In this document: positions 51,731-59,344 of the stretch, piece by piece
How the letters are laid out: each line of letters starts with the position of its first letter
Position numbering within the stretch: position 1 is the first letter of the stretch
Source: Chryseobacterium flavum
Lineage (GTDB): Bacteria; Bacteroidota; Bacteroidia; Flavobacteriales; Weeksellaceae
Assembly (NCBI RefSeq): GCF_003385595.1
Contig: NZ_QNUE01000006.1
Location: 186,001-250,000 of the forward strand
DNA: 64,000 bases
Direction: 5' to 3'
Position numbers and translations under genes: made by a program
Notes under the pieces: generated by a model
What the model was told of the DNA's origin: nothing
Database searches by the model: none
What the model saw: the letters and a program-made list of their open reading frames with translations, nothing else

Positions 51731-52573
51731 ATGAATCTGATTGTCGAAAAGAATTTATACTTAGAAAATAAAGAAACAAGAAGTTTTCTTGCTGATGCTT
51801 TTTATCAGAATGCAGGTCAAAAACTTCCCCTTGTAATATTTGTTCACGGATATAAAGGCTATAAGGACTGGGGTGCCTGGAGTCTGATGGCTGAAAAGTT
51901 TGCTGAAGCCGGATTTTTCTTCGTCAAGTTTAATTTTTCACATAACGGAACAACGACAGATGATCCGCTGAACTTTGGAGATCTCGAAGCTTTCGGTAAT
52001 AATAATTATTCCAAAGAACTTTCTGACCTTGGAGTGGTAATTGATCACTTCAGTAAAAACCCTCATGTGGATGACGAAAAGATTGTTCTGATGGGACACA
52101 GCAGGGGAGGGGGTATTTCTATTATTAAAACTTTTGAAGATGAAAGAATCAATGGGTTGATAACATTGGCCAGTGTTGATAATCTGGACCGATTTCCAAA
52201 AGGAGAGGCTTTTGAAAACTGGAAAAATAATGGAGTGTATTATGCGGTTAACGGACGTACCAAACAGGAAATGCCGCATTATTACCAGTTTTATGAGGAT
52301 TATGAGCAGAATATTCACCGTTTTGATGTGGAAAGAGCTGCAGAAATGGCAAAAGCACATATGCTCATTATTCATGGAACAGAAGATGAGGCTGTAGAAG
52401 TAAAACACGCAGAGCATCTTCATATTCTCCACCCGAATTCCGAACTGTTTCTGATTGAAAATGCCAATCATACTTTCGGGGCAAAAGAACCATGGACGGA
52501 AACAGATTTACCTAAGGATCTGAATACTGTAACCAAAAAATGTATTGATTTTATCAAAGAAAAATTAAAATAA
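51731..52573 (+). CDS. Alpha/beta hydrolase, dienelactone-hydrolase-like
   Basis: A 280-residue cytoplasmic protein from the ATG at 51731; the TTG at 51725 is an unlikely start. Near the N-terminus LPLVIFVHGYKGYKDWG is the oxyanion region. The nucleophile Ser is in LMGHSRGGGISI (GHSRGG) near residue 122. The Asp is in IIHGTEDEAVE near 218 and the His in NANHTFG near 248, completing the triad. There is no signal peptide. The substrate is unknown. A lipoprotein gene lies 47 bp downstream. Confidence 0.9.
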   Translation: MNLIVEKNLYLENKETRSFLADAFYQNAGQKLPLVIFVHGYKGYKDWGAWSLMAEKFAEAGFFFVKFNFSHNGTTTDDPLNFGDLEAFGNNNYSKELSDLGVVIDHFSKNPHVDDEKIVLMGHSRGGGISIIKTFEDERINGLITLASVDNLDRFPKGEAFENWKNNGVYYAVNGRTKQEMPHYYQFYEDYEQNIHRFDVERAAEMAKAHMLIIHGTEDEAVEVKHAEHLHILHPNSELFLIENANHTFGAKEPWTETDLPKDLNTVTKKCIDFIKEKLK

Positions 52574-52620
52574 AGGTTTTAAAATTACGTTAACATATTA
52601 ATCACCATATCAATATCATT

Positions 52621-53133
52621 ATGAAAAAAGTTATTGCGGGCGCATTCGCGCTGTCATTATTTGTTGTTTCATGTAAAAAAGAAATCAAAACAGAATCTTC
52701 TGTAAGCAGCACGGATACCCTTACTACTGCGATGCCGGAAGACTCAGTATCAACTCCAAAAAACGATTCTGTTGCATCACCACCTCCTTCTGCTCCGGCT
52801 CCTGATAATATTATCACCAAGAATGTAGGTAAATATCCGCATGATATTAAATTCTTTGAAGATAAAAGTATATCAGAAAGGCTGAAAAAACTGGCAGGAT
52901 CCCAATACGATGAAATGGTAAAGAATTTCAATGTTGAAAGCCCCATTGCATCTGAAAACGGAATTTATAAGCTGACAGGCTGTAAGCAGCACGACTGTCC
53001 GGGGTATTCTACAAGCATTTACTACGATGCGAAAAATGACAACCTGAATGTTTCCATTGATAAAAACGGTAAGGTAACAGATTTTGCTGAAAAAGGGAAA
53101 ATTACTGTTTCTGAATCGCTTAAATCCAAATAA
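52621..53133 (+). CDS. Lipoprotein, function unknown
   Basis: A 170-residue protein with a lipoprotein signal (residues 1-18, lipobox VVSCKK). The next 60 residues are a flexible Ser/Thr/Pro/Asp-rich linker (STPKNDSVASPPPSAPAP). Residues about 80-170 form a compact domain with KYPHDIKFFEDK and a cysteine pair in GCKQHDC, which could be a disulphide or a metal site. The pattern resembles small periplasmic proteins of the lysozyme-inhibitor kind, but that is only an impression. The gene is followed by a strong terminator. Confidence 0.82.
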   Translation: MKKVIAGAFALSLFVVSCKKEIKTESSVSSTDTLTTAMPEDSVSTPKNDSVASPPPSAPAPDNIITKNVGKYPHDIKFFEDKSISERLKKLAGSQYDEMVKNFNVESPIASENGIYKLTGCKQHDCPGYSTSIYYDAKNDNLNVSIDKNGKVTDFAEKGKITVSESLKSK

Positions 53134-53135
53134 TA

Positions 53136-53166
53136 AAAAAAGGAGTGAAACTTTCACTCCTTTTTT
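53136..53166 (+). terminator. Terminator of the 52621 lipoprotein gene
   Basis: 12-bp arms AAAAAAGGAGTG/CACTCCTTTTTT, perfect; T-runs on both strands; it also serves the convergent gene at 53188. Confidence 0.93.
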
Positions 53167-53187
53167 GTTGGTTATCAATAGATGTCT

Positions 53188-53784
53188 TTAGTTTTTAACA
53201 GCATTCTTTTTTACGGACTTTAAAAGACTTCTAAAGTTTTTCATAGTCATCATTTCAGTTGTAGGAGTGAAAATGGTTGCTTTCTGATCTTTATCTACAG
53301 AAACTTCCGAATACGCTTTTAAAGAATATATCTTTTTCATGGTTGTAATATCATAAACATCCATCATTGCAAAAGTTTCATTTTTCTTATATTCATACTG
53401 GGTTCCAATTGAATTGTCTAAACCGTTTCGTACCTTCATTGTGTAGATGTTTACCAGAAAATTAAAATCAGAATTGTTTTTCAATGTCTCAAGATCTTCA
53501 CTTTCCGGCTCAAATGGAATATTATTTTGAATGAGGTTCCCCGCTTTTGCCATTTTTAAATCATACGCATTACCATTACTTAAATTTTGAAATAGCTGAA
53601 GAGTTTCTTTACTCATCATTTCCCTGTGGTGGGAATCTACCCCTGTTCTGATGTCATTAATCAACCATTTTTTGTCTTTAGAAAACACCAATGCTTTACT
53701 GTAAATGCCATAATCTTTCCTTACCGGATAATAGCATGACTGTAAAGCTATGAATAGAAAGATAAAGAAAATATATTTTTTCAT
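53188..53784 (-). CDS. Lipoprotein, function unknown
   Basis: A 198-residue protein with a lipoprotein signal (MKKYIFFIFLFIALQSC, lipobox ALQSC). The mature part has mixed helix and strand with a tyrosine-rich N-terminus (YYPVRKDYGIYSK), and a central region with NNSDFNFLVNIYTMKVRNG typical of LPP20-like or penicillin-binding-protein-activator-like lipoproteins, though I would not assign one. It is upstream of a terminator shared with the 52621 gene, and follows the flavin reductase after 13 bp in the same direction, so it may be co-transcribed with it. Confidence 0.8.
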   Translation of the reverse strand: MKKYIFFIFLFIALQSCYYPVRKDYGIYSKALVFSKDKKWLINDIRTGVDSHHREMMSKETLQLFQNLSNGNAYDLKMAKAGNLIQNNIPFEPESEDLETLKNNSDFNFLVNIYTMKVRNGLDNSIGTQYEYKKNETFAMMDVYDITTMKKIYSLKAYSEVSVDKDQKATIFTPTTEMMTMKNFRSLLKSVKKNAVKN

Positions 53785-53797
53785 GAATGTAACTCAA

Positions 53798-54619
53798 TTA
53801 TCTGATTAATACCTTCCAGGCCTCTTCAATTTTACTTTCCAGAAGTAACTTCTGGGCCTCAAGATGAATATTTTCATCGGAATGGAAGTCATTGGCAGGT
53901 AACACTTCTGTATTGGCAAGCATTCCCAGGTCATTTCCTGTAAAAACTTTGCTGTATTTTATAGCATCCGGCAGTAGATCAAATCCAATTCCTTTTGTTA
54001 TCAACGGTTTTGGTACTTCAAAAAGACTGTTTTCATTGCTTCTGGAATACCAGTTGCTGCCCAAACGGGCTACCATATCCAGTTTTTTCTGATCCAGATT
54101 TCCGGCTTCATTTAAATATTCTTCTCTGATATGAATTTTCTGAACCTCGCAGATCACAAGGTTTCCGGCTCCACCCTGATCTCCCAATGATTTTATCTCT
54201 AAAACCTTACATTCAAAATTAACAGGACATTCTTCAATCAGTTTAGGTTGTACCAAATCTGCATCTTTCATCGTAAGGCCGGATTTGATAAATTCGTTAA
54301 CTCCGGTTTCATATTCTGTAGATGCTAAAGAGATTTGCTGTACAATCGGGAAATTTACTGTTCCTATTACCACTTCCGGTACTTCATGAACATTTTCCAG
54401 CGTATGTTTGGTGGTATTATCACGTACCCGTCTTGAAGGTGAAAAAATCAGAATCGGCGGAACCGTACTGAACATATTAAAAAAGCTGAATGGAGATAAG
54501 TTACTGTTACCGTCTTTGTCTACAGTAGAAGCCAATGCAATCGGACGTGGTGAAACGGCTGTCTGCATAATAGTTTGTAGCTGTACGGAGGTTATCTCGG
54601 AGGGGATTACTGTTTTCAT
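53798..54619 (-). CDS. Flavin reductase family protein (DIM6/NTAB type)
   Basis: A 273-residue protein of the flavin reductase-like split-barrel family. The N-terminal TAVSPRPIALASTVDKDGNS is the FMN-binding motif of the family; SPFSFFNMFSTVPPILIFSP and DLVICEVQKIHIREEY follow. Proteins of this type reduce FMN, sometimes for a two-component oxygenase. Here it lies downstream of the tyrosine-degradation genes and would be nearly adjacent to fahA without the GxxExxY cassette. Its exact role in the pathway is unknown; association with hppD/hmgA loci is known to me from other Bacteroidota. Confidence 0.9.
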   Translation of the reverse strand: MKTVIPSEITSVQLQTIMQTAVSPRPIALASTVDKDGNSNLSPFSFFNMFSTVPPILIFSPSRRVRDNTTKHTLENVHEVPEVVIGTVNFPIVQQISLASTEYETGVNEFIKSGLTMKDADLVQPKLIEECPVNFECKVLEIKSLGDQGGAGNLVICEVQKIHIREEYLNEAGNLDQKKLDMVARLGSNWYSRSNENSLFEVPKPLITKGIGFDLLPDAIKYSKVFTGNDLGMLANTEVLPANDFHSDENIHLEAQKLLLESKIEEAWKVLIR

Positions 54620-54632
54620 TTTTTTCTTTTGA

Positions 54633-55202
54633 CACTTAAGTTATTTTAGTTATTTATAATAATACCTTAATGAGGGCACTTAAGTTTGAAAATCTCTGAT
54701 TTTCATTCTTTAGGGAGTTCTTTAAATAATTTGGAAGCAAAGAAATCACAGCCTTCATGATAAATATTGGTAACATTGAAGTTAACTAAGATTGAGCGAG
54801 GTATTTTTAATAGATTCATATAATTCATAGTTTGGGCCTTATGAATCTGATGAATTTCAGTAACTGATTTTATTTCTAAAACAATCAGATCTTCAATCAA
54901 AAAATCACATTTTAATTTGCAATCTATATGGCTTCCTTTATATAAAAATGGTATTTCAAGCTCACTTTTATATTGTAAACCTATTAAATTAAATTCCTTT
55001 TCCAAACATTGATGATATGCATCTTCGTATAAACCCGGACCCGCCAGTTTGTGAACTTCTATACAAGCTCCAACAACTTTATAAGACAGATCATTAATGA
55101 CTTTTTGAGTAATCATAACAGAGGAAAATGAAAATCGTAGGTTTTCAAAACTAAAGTGAACTTAATTTTATCATAAGTATCCTAACTTAAAAAACTAAAG
55201 TG
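54633..55202. mobile_element. Candidate GxxExxY cassette bounded by imperfect inverted repeats
   Basis: Ends begin CACTTAAGTT (54633-54642) and end in AAAACTAAAGTG (55191-55202). Each side has two such boxes, exactly 44 bp apart (54633 and 54677; 55147 and 55191). The inner 31-32 bp (54677-54707 and 55127-55158) are inverted copies matching at about 27 of 31 positions. The outer 20 bp match at about 17. The middle part is not alike. The unit holds one gene, GxxExxY, and separates fahA from the flavin reductase. I find no target-site duplication and no transposase. Calling it mobile is inference. Confidence 0.5.
54703..55116 (-). CDS. GxxExxY protein, PD-(D/E)XK-like
   Basis: A 137-residue protein of the GxxExxY family; the naming motif is GPGLYEDAY near residue 26, where the Glu and Tyr are conserved. 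A PD-(D/E)XK nuclease-like site is visible: Asp in KLKCDFLIEDLIVLEIKSV (about residues 70-85), with EIK as the E-x-K element. The N-terminus ITQKVINDLSYKVVGACIEVHKL is typical. The family is common in Bacteroidota but its function is not settled. The stop codon lies inside the left inverted repeat of the cassette. It runs in the same direction as fahA and the flavin reductase and splits that presumed operon. Confidence 0.9.
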   Translation of the reverse strand: MITQKVINDLSYKVVGACIEVHKLAGPGLYEDAYHQCLEKEFNLIGLQYKSELEIPFLYKGSHIDCKLKCDFLIEDLIVLEIKSVTEIHQIHKAQTMNYMNLLKIPRSILVNFNVTNIYHEGCDFFASKLFKELPKE

Positions 55203-55214
55203 TTTAAATAGTTA

Positions 55215-56462
55215 TTAAACTGTTGGAATAATTTTACCGGAAACTTCTCCGAAACCTACTCGTATGCCATTTTTTTCAGCCCAGGCTTTCATCGTAACTG
55301 TATCATTGTCTTCAATGAATTTCCTCTCTTCTCCGTTGCTTAATGATATAGGATTTTGACCTCTCCATGTAAGCTCAAGCATAGATCCGAAAGATTTGGG
55401 ATCACTTCCTGAAATGGTTCCGCTCGCATACATATCACCAACCTCAACATTACATCCGTTTACGGTATGATGAGCCAGTTGCTGGGTCATGTTCCAGTAC
55501 ATGTGCTTGTAGTTGCTTTCACAGATCAGGTTTTGCTCTCCGTTTTCAGGCTGGATATACACTTCAAGGTTGATATCGTAGTTTTTATCTCCTTCAAATT
55601 TTAAATAGTCTAAAACTTCAGGGTCCTGTACTGGAGAAGCTGTTCTGAATGGTTCCAGAGCTTCAAGGGTAACCACCCATGGAGAAATGGATGAACCGAA
55701 ATTTTTAGCAAGGAATGGCCCTAGCGGAACATATTCCCATGATTGAATATCCCTTGCAGACCAGTCGTTGAAAATAACCATTCCGAAAATAGCGTCTTCG
55801 GCATCTTTAGTAGAAATGCTTTCTCCCATCTCCGTATTTTTGTTGATGATAAATGCCATTTCCAATTCGAAATCCAACTGTTTGCACGGACCGAAAACAG
55901 GTTTATCTGCATCTGCAGGCTTCATCTGACCTTTAGGGCGGTTAATTTCTGTACCGGATACGACAATTGATGAAGCTCTGCCATGATATCCTACCGGTAA
56001 ATGTTTCCAGTTGGGTAATAAAGCATTTGCCGGATCGCGGAACATTTTTCCAACATTGGTGGCATGTTCGATGCTGCTGTAAAAATCCGTATAGTTAGGG
56101 ATGTGTACCGGCATCATCATTTTCACTTTGTCAAGATCATAGAATGCTTCTTCGATTGTTTTCTGATCTTTAGACAATGTGGATCCCTCCTGCAATAAAG
56201 CCTGGATTTTAGATCTGACAGCATTGGTAACCGGTTTGCCCAGTTCGATAAATTCGTTGATGGTATAAGCCTCAAACACATTATCATCCAGTCCTTCGAT
56301 ATCTTCAAAATAACCAAGATCATAAAGGGTTGCAAGATCAATGACCTGGTCACCAATCCTGGTACAGCATCCGATATATTCTTTATTAAAGACTGCAACT
56401 CCGAAGGGGATATTATGTATAGAAAAATCCGAATTTGAGGAATAGTCTACAAATGATTTCAT
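55215..56462 (-). CDS. fahA: Fumarylacetoacetase
   Basis: A 415-residue enzyme, close to the human FAH length of 419. The N-terminal SH3-like domain (residues 1-120) is followed by the hydrolase core. Key parts are DFYSSIEHATNVGKMFRDP near residue 126 (Asp ligand and catalytic His), LPVGYHGRASSIVVSGTEI near 155, and LDFELEMAFIINK (two acidic metal ligands) near 195. It splits fumarylacetoacetate into fumarate and acetoacetate, the last step of tyrosine degradation. The upstream unknown gene (56520) is in the same direction; the flavin reductase would follow directly if not for the inserted cassette. Confidence 0.97.
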   Translation of the reverse strand: MKSFVDYSSNSDFSIHNIPFGVAVFNKEYIGCCTRIGDQVIDLATLYDLGYFEDIEGLDDNVFEAYTINEFIELGKPVTNAVRSKIQALLQEGSTLSKDQKTIEEAFYDLDKVKMMMPVHIPNYTDFYSSIEHATNVGKMFRDPANALLPNWKHLPVGYHGRASSIVVSGTEINRPKGQMKPADADKPVFGPCKQLDFELEMAFIINKNTEMGESISTKDAEDAIFGMVIFNDWSARDIQSWEYVPLGPFLAKNFGSSISPWVVTLEALEPFRTASPVQDPEVLDYLKFEGDKNYDINLEVYIQPENGEQNLICESNYKHMYWNMTQQLAHHTVNGCNVEVGDMYASGTISGSDPKSFGSMLELTWRGQNPISLSNGEERKFIEDNDTVTMKAWAEKNGIRVGFGEVSGKIIPTV

Positions 56463-56519
56463 AAGTTTAGATGTTAGTTAGATTAATCATCCTGAGAAGC
56501 TGTTTTTCCTTCAGGATAC

Positions 56520-56981
56520 TTATTTTGCCTTGCCTGAATAAGATTCTTCATCAATCCATCGGTCTTTTGTATTGACATCAATAAGATAGAGAATATCTTT
56601 TTGCTTCGTTAGCAACAAAGTTTTGGTAACAGGCAGCGGAATTTTTTTATCCTCCAGTTTATCTGCCCGCAGGGAAATAATATTATTTTTCCTGATAATA
56701 TCTCCGGTAAAAACGTTAGAACTGCTTTCTCCGGTAGCTTTATCATCGAAAACCTCTACATAGGTGGCATTATTTCCTTTAATAATAATAAAATCTCTTT
56801 CCGTATGATCTGCCTCATCTTTGATGAAAACAAACTTTTTGTTGTCAATATTTACGCTTTCAAGATTCTGATTAATACCTTTTCTTTCTTCAAGTCTGTT
56901 TAGAATCTCATTAAGAGTTCCATATTGGGCTTTTAAGCTCAGGCTTCCAAGGAATACAATTCCGATTAAAAATTTTCTCAT
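56520..56981 (-). CDS. Secreted protein in the tyrosine-degradation locus, function unknown
   Basis: A 153-residue protein from the ATG at 56981 (MRKFLIGIVFLGSLSLKAQ), a signal peptide; the longer frame to 57029 crosses the hppD terminator and is rejected. The mature part has GTLNEILNRLEERKGI, then a beta-rich domain ending in EESYSGKAK. It contains KKFVFIKDEADHTERDFIIIKGN but no motif that I know. Its place between fahA and hppD, in the same direction, suggests expression with the pathway, but the hppD terminator makes a separate transcript likely. The function is unknown. Confidence 0.78.
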   Translation of the reverse strand: MRKFLIGIVFLGSLSLKAQYGTLNEILNRLEERKGINQNLESVNIDNKKFVFIKDEADHTERDFIIIKGNNATYVEVFDDKATGESSSNVFTGDIIRKNNIISLRADKLEDKKIPLPVTKTLLLTKQKDILYLIDVNTKDRWIDEESYSGKAK

Positions 56982-56998
56982 ATACTGTGTTTTATAAA

Positions 56999-57035
56999 AA
57001 AGTTTTGTCAAGACTTTGGATCCTGACAAAACTTT
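56999..57035 (-). terminator. Terminator of hppD
   Basis: 12-bp perfect arms AAAGTTTTGTCA/TGACAAAACTTT with a 13-nt loop, T-run on the minus strand; 16 bp after the hppD stop. Confidence 0.85.
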
Positions 57036-57050
57036 ATATGTAATGTTAAA

Positions 57051-58181
57051 TTAAAGATTTCCTCTTCTTTCCTGTTCTCTTTCCAGCGCTTCAAATAGCG
57101 CCTTGAAATTTCCGGCACCAAAACTTTGTGCACCATGTCTTTCAATGATTTCGAAGAACAGGGTAGGACGGTCTTCTACAGGTTTTGTGAAAATCTGTAA
57201 TAGATATCCTTCCTCATCATGATCAATAAGTATACCTAACTCCTGAAGTTTTTTAAGATCTTCATCAATATGACCTACTCTTTCGGGAACCATATCATAG
57301 TAAGCCTCTGGTGGAGCGGAAAGAAACTCAACACCACGTTTTTTTAATTCGCTTACTGTATGAATGATATCTTTCGTAGCTACCGCAATGTGCTGTACAC
57401 CTTCACCTTCATAAAAGTCAAGGTATTCTTCCACCTGGGATTTCTTTTTTCCTTCTGCAGGCTCATTAATAGGAAATTTAGCATATCCGTTTCCATTGGA
57501 CATTACCTTAGACATCAGTGCAGAATATTCTGTATTGATCTGTTTGTCATCAAAAGAAAGGATATTTACAAATCCCATTACTTTTTCATACCATTCTACA
57601 GTAGGTAACATTCTGTTCCAGTCTACGTTTCCTACACAGTGGTCTACATATAATAATCCTGCTTCTTCAGGATTGTAATCGCTTTCCCATTTTTCATATC
57701 CGGGCATAAAGGCTCCGTTATAATTTTTTCTTTCAACAAACATGTGAACGGTTTCTCCATATGTATAGATACCGGACATTTTTACTTCACCATATTCATC
57801 AGTCAAAGTTACCGGCTCCATATATGGTTTTCCACCTCTTTTTGTTGTTTCTTCAAAAGCAGCATAAGCATCATCTACCCAAAGTGCCAAGATTTTTACT
57901 CCGTCACCATGCTTTTTTACGTGTTCGTTGATAGGAGAATCAGACTTAAGGCCGGTAGTTAATACCAATCTTATTTTTCCCTGCTGGAGAACATATGAAG
58001 CACGATCTCTTACGCCTGTCTCAGGCCCAGCATAGGCAACAGACTGGAAACCGAAAGCGGTTTTGTAATAATGAGCAGCCTGTTTTGCATTTCCTACATA
58101 AAACTCAATATAATCAGTACCATTAATTGGTAAAAAATTCTCTGCTTGAGCAATTTTTTCGGCAAATGTAAGTGTTGACAT
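57051..58181 (-). CDS. hppD: 4-hydroxyphenylpyruvate dioxygenase
   Basis: A 376-residue non-haem iron enzyme with two VOC domains. The N-terminal domain (about 15-160) lacks metal; the C-terminal domain (about 175-365) has the three iron ligands: His in VDHCVGNV near residue 181, His in GVQHIAVAT near 263, and Glu in TLFFEIIERHG near 345. The C-terminal FGAGNFKALFEALEREQE segment closes the active site. It turns 4-hydroxyphenylpyruvate into homogentisate. HmgA (62498) and FahA (55215) carry out the next steps. The gene is monocistronic by its terminator. Confidence 0.97.
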   Translation of the reverse strand: MSTLTFAEKIAQAENFLPINGTDYIEFYVGNAKQAAHYYKTAFGFQSVAYAGPETGVRDRASYVLQQGKIRLVLTTGLKSDSPINEHVKKHGDGVKILALWVDDAYAAFEETTKRGGKPYMEPVTLTDEYGEVKMSGIYTYGETVHMFVERKNYNGAFMPGYEKWESDYNPEEAGLLYVDHCVGNVDWNRMLPTVEWYEKVMGFVNILSFDDKQINTEYSALMSKVMSNGNGYAKFPINEPAEGKKKSQVEEYLDFYEGEGVQHIAVATKDIIHTVSELKKRGVEFLSAPPEAYYDMVPERVGHIDEDLKKLQELGILIDHDEEGYLLQIFTKPVEDRPTLFFEIIERHGAQSFGAGNFKALFEALEREQERRGNL

Positions 58182-58336
58182 ATTTTCTTTTTTACTTTTT
58201 TTTATTGGTATGCAAAATACAAAAATCTCAGAGATAGGGAAAGGATAAAAATGAAATCCTCGTATTTATTTAACATAAAAATAAAGAAAAGTTTACTTAA
58301 GTATATTTAAGTTTATTAAATTCAGGACTCAGCGAC

Positions 58337-58420
58337 TACTTTTGTAATACAAAAGACAAAGTGAAAAAAAAAGTTTCGAACATGAAAGCCGCAGGAAATT
58401 TTCTGCGGCTTTCTTATTTA
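58337..58420 (+). ncRNA. Candidate short RNA between hppD and the 58418 gene
   Basis: A plus-strand -7 element TACTTTTG (58337-58344), a 17-bp palindrome CTTTTGTAATACAAAAG at 58339-58355, and 30 bp further a 10-bp hairpin (58385-58394 and 58403-58412) followed by TTTCTTATTTATATAG. These could define a transcript of about 60-70 nt. The hairpin's T-tail suits the plus strand but not the minus-strand gene that ends at 58418. No -33 element is clear, so this is a candidate only. Confidence 0.35.
58385..58412 (+). terminator. GC-rich hairpin next to the 58418 gene
   Basis: 10-bp perfect arms AAAGCCGCAG/CTGCGGCTTT with an 8-nt loop; T-rich tail on the plus strand. Confidence 0.75.
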
Positions 58421-59209
58421 TATAGTTCCGATTTTTTTGTTTAAAATTCCGGCATCAGGATTGTAATTATCCCATATCTTCCAGCTGTCATTTATTTTCC
58501 GGATAAAATAGATCTGAGTAGTAAGCTGGTTTACAAAATGTTCTTCTTCCGTTTCTCCAACTTTAAACAGAAGATTCCAGAACTCCTGGGATTCAAGTAT
58601 TTTTTTGTCGGGCTCATTCGTAACGATATGAATGTCAAATACTTCATAGTTGGAGCGGTTGTTTCTTGTTACCAATTGAAAATCTTTGTCACACAGCTCT
58701 TTACTGAATTGTGATGCTCTTTCTAAAAATGGTGAGTCATCTATTACAAGATCTTTAAAAAGATGGGTGTTATGTTTGGGAAACTGTTTATAAAATTCAA
58801 AAGCAGTGGCACAATAATCATACACGATCTGTATTACGGATGACTGATCATCTGCAGCCTGTTCCTCTTTTTTCTTGTCTTTTACGGTAAGAATATAATC
58901 GTTAAGATCTTTATACCCGAGAAAAATACATATCTTATCAAGAGTTTTTAAAAATCTTAAGTCACTGTGGGTTTTATCGTGATAATCATTTTCAAAGAAA
59001 CGTTGTAAAGTTACGTGAGAAATTGTATTTCCTATTTCAAATTTTTTGCCTCCCTTAAGTTCTTCAGCTTCAGATAATTCTTCTTTAATGATTTCGGAAA
59101 GAATAATATAATGGCTTCGTTTCCATTCATTCACATTCCCCAAAACAGAATTTCTTACCTTTGAATGCTGTGCAACTTCTTCTCGTATCGAATTGTATAT
59201 TGTTTTCAA
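58418..59209 (-). CDS. Unknown protein with possible HTH-like N-terminus
   Basis: A 263-residue protein starting at a TTG (59209); no in-frame ATG is available nearby and the frame closes at a stop shortly upstream, so the start is uncertain. Residues about 1-110 are helical: TISHVTLQRFFENDYHDKTHSDLRFLKTLDKIC looks like the DNA-binding part of small regulators in Bacteroidota. Residues about 125-263 are mixed, with a W-rich end (INDSWKIWDNYNPD), perhaps a sensing domain. No family is recognised. It lies in the tyrosine-degradation region in the same direction and could be its regulator, but that is a guess. Confidence 0.65.
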   Translation of the reverse strand: MKTIYNSIREEVAQHSKVRNSVLGNVNEWKRSHYIILSEIIKEELSEAEELKGGKKFEIGNTISHVTLQRFFENDYHDKTHSDLRFLKTLDKICIFLGYKDLNDYILTVKDKKKEEQAADDQSSVIQIVYDYCATAFEFYKQFPKHNTHLFKDLVIDDSPFLERASQFSKELCDKDFQLVTRNNRSNYEVFDIHIVTNEPDKKILESQEFWNLLFKVGETEEEHFVNQLTTQIYFIRKINDSWKIWDNYNPDAGILNKKIGTI

Positions 59210-59344
59210 TTTCCATGTTTTTGAAAGAGTTTTATCAAAAATACTGCCAAAATATTAATACTTTTTTATGATTTGGAGCTCAGAAAGCAAAACACTGTTT
59301 CTCGGAAATGTAAATATTGACCTAAAAAATTATTAATCTGATCA

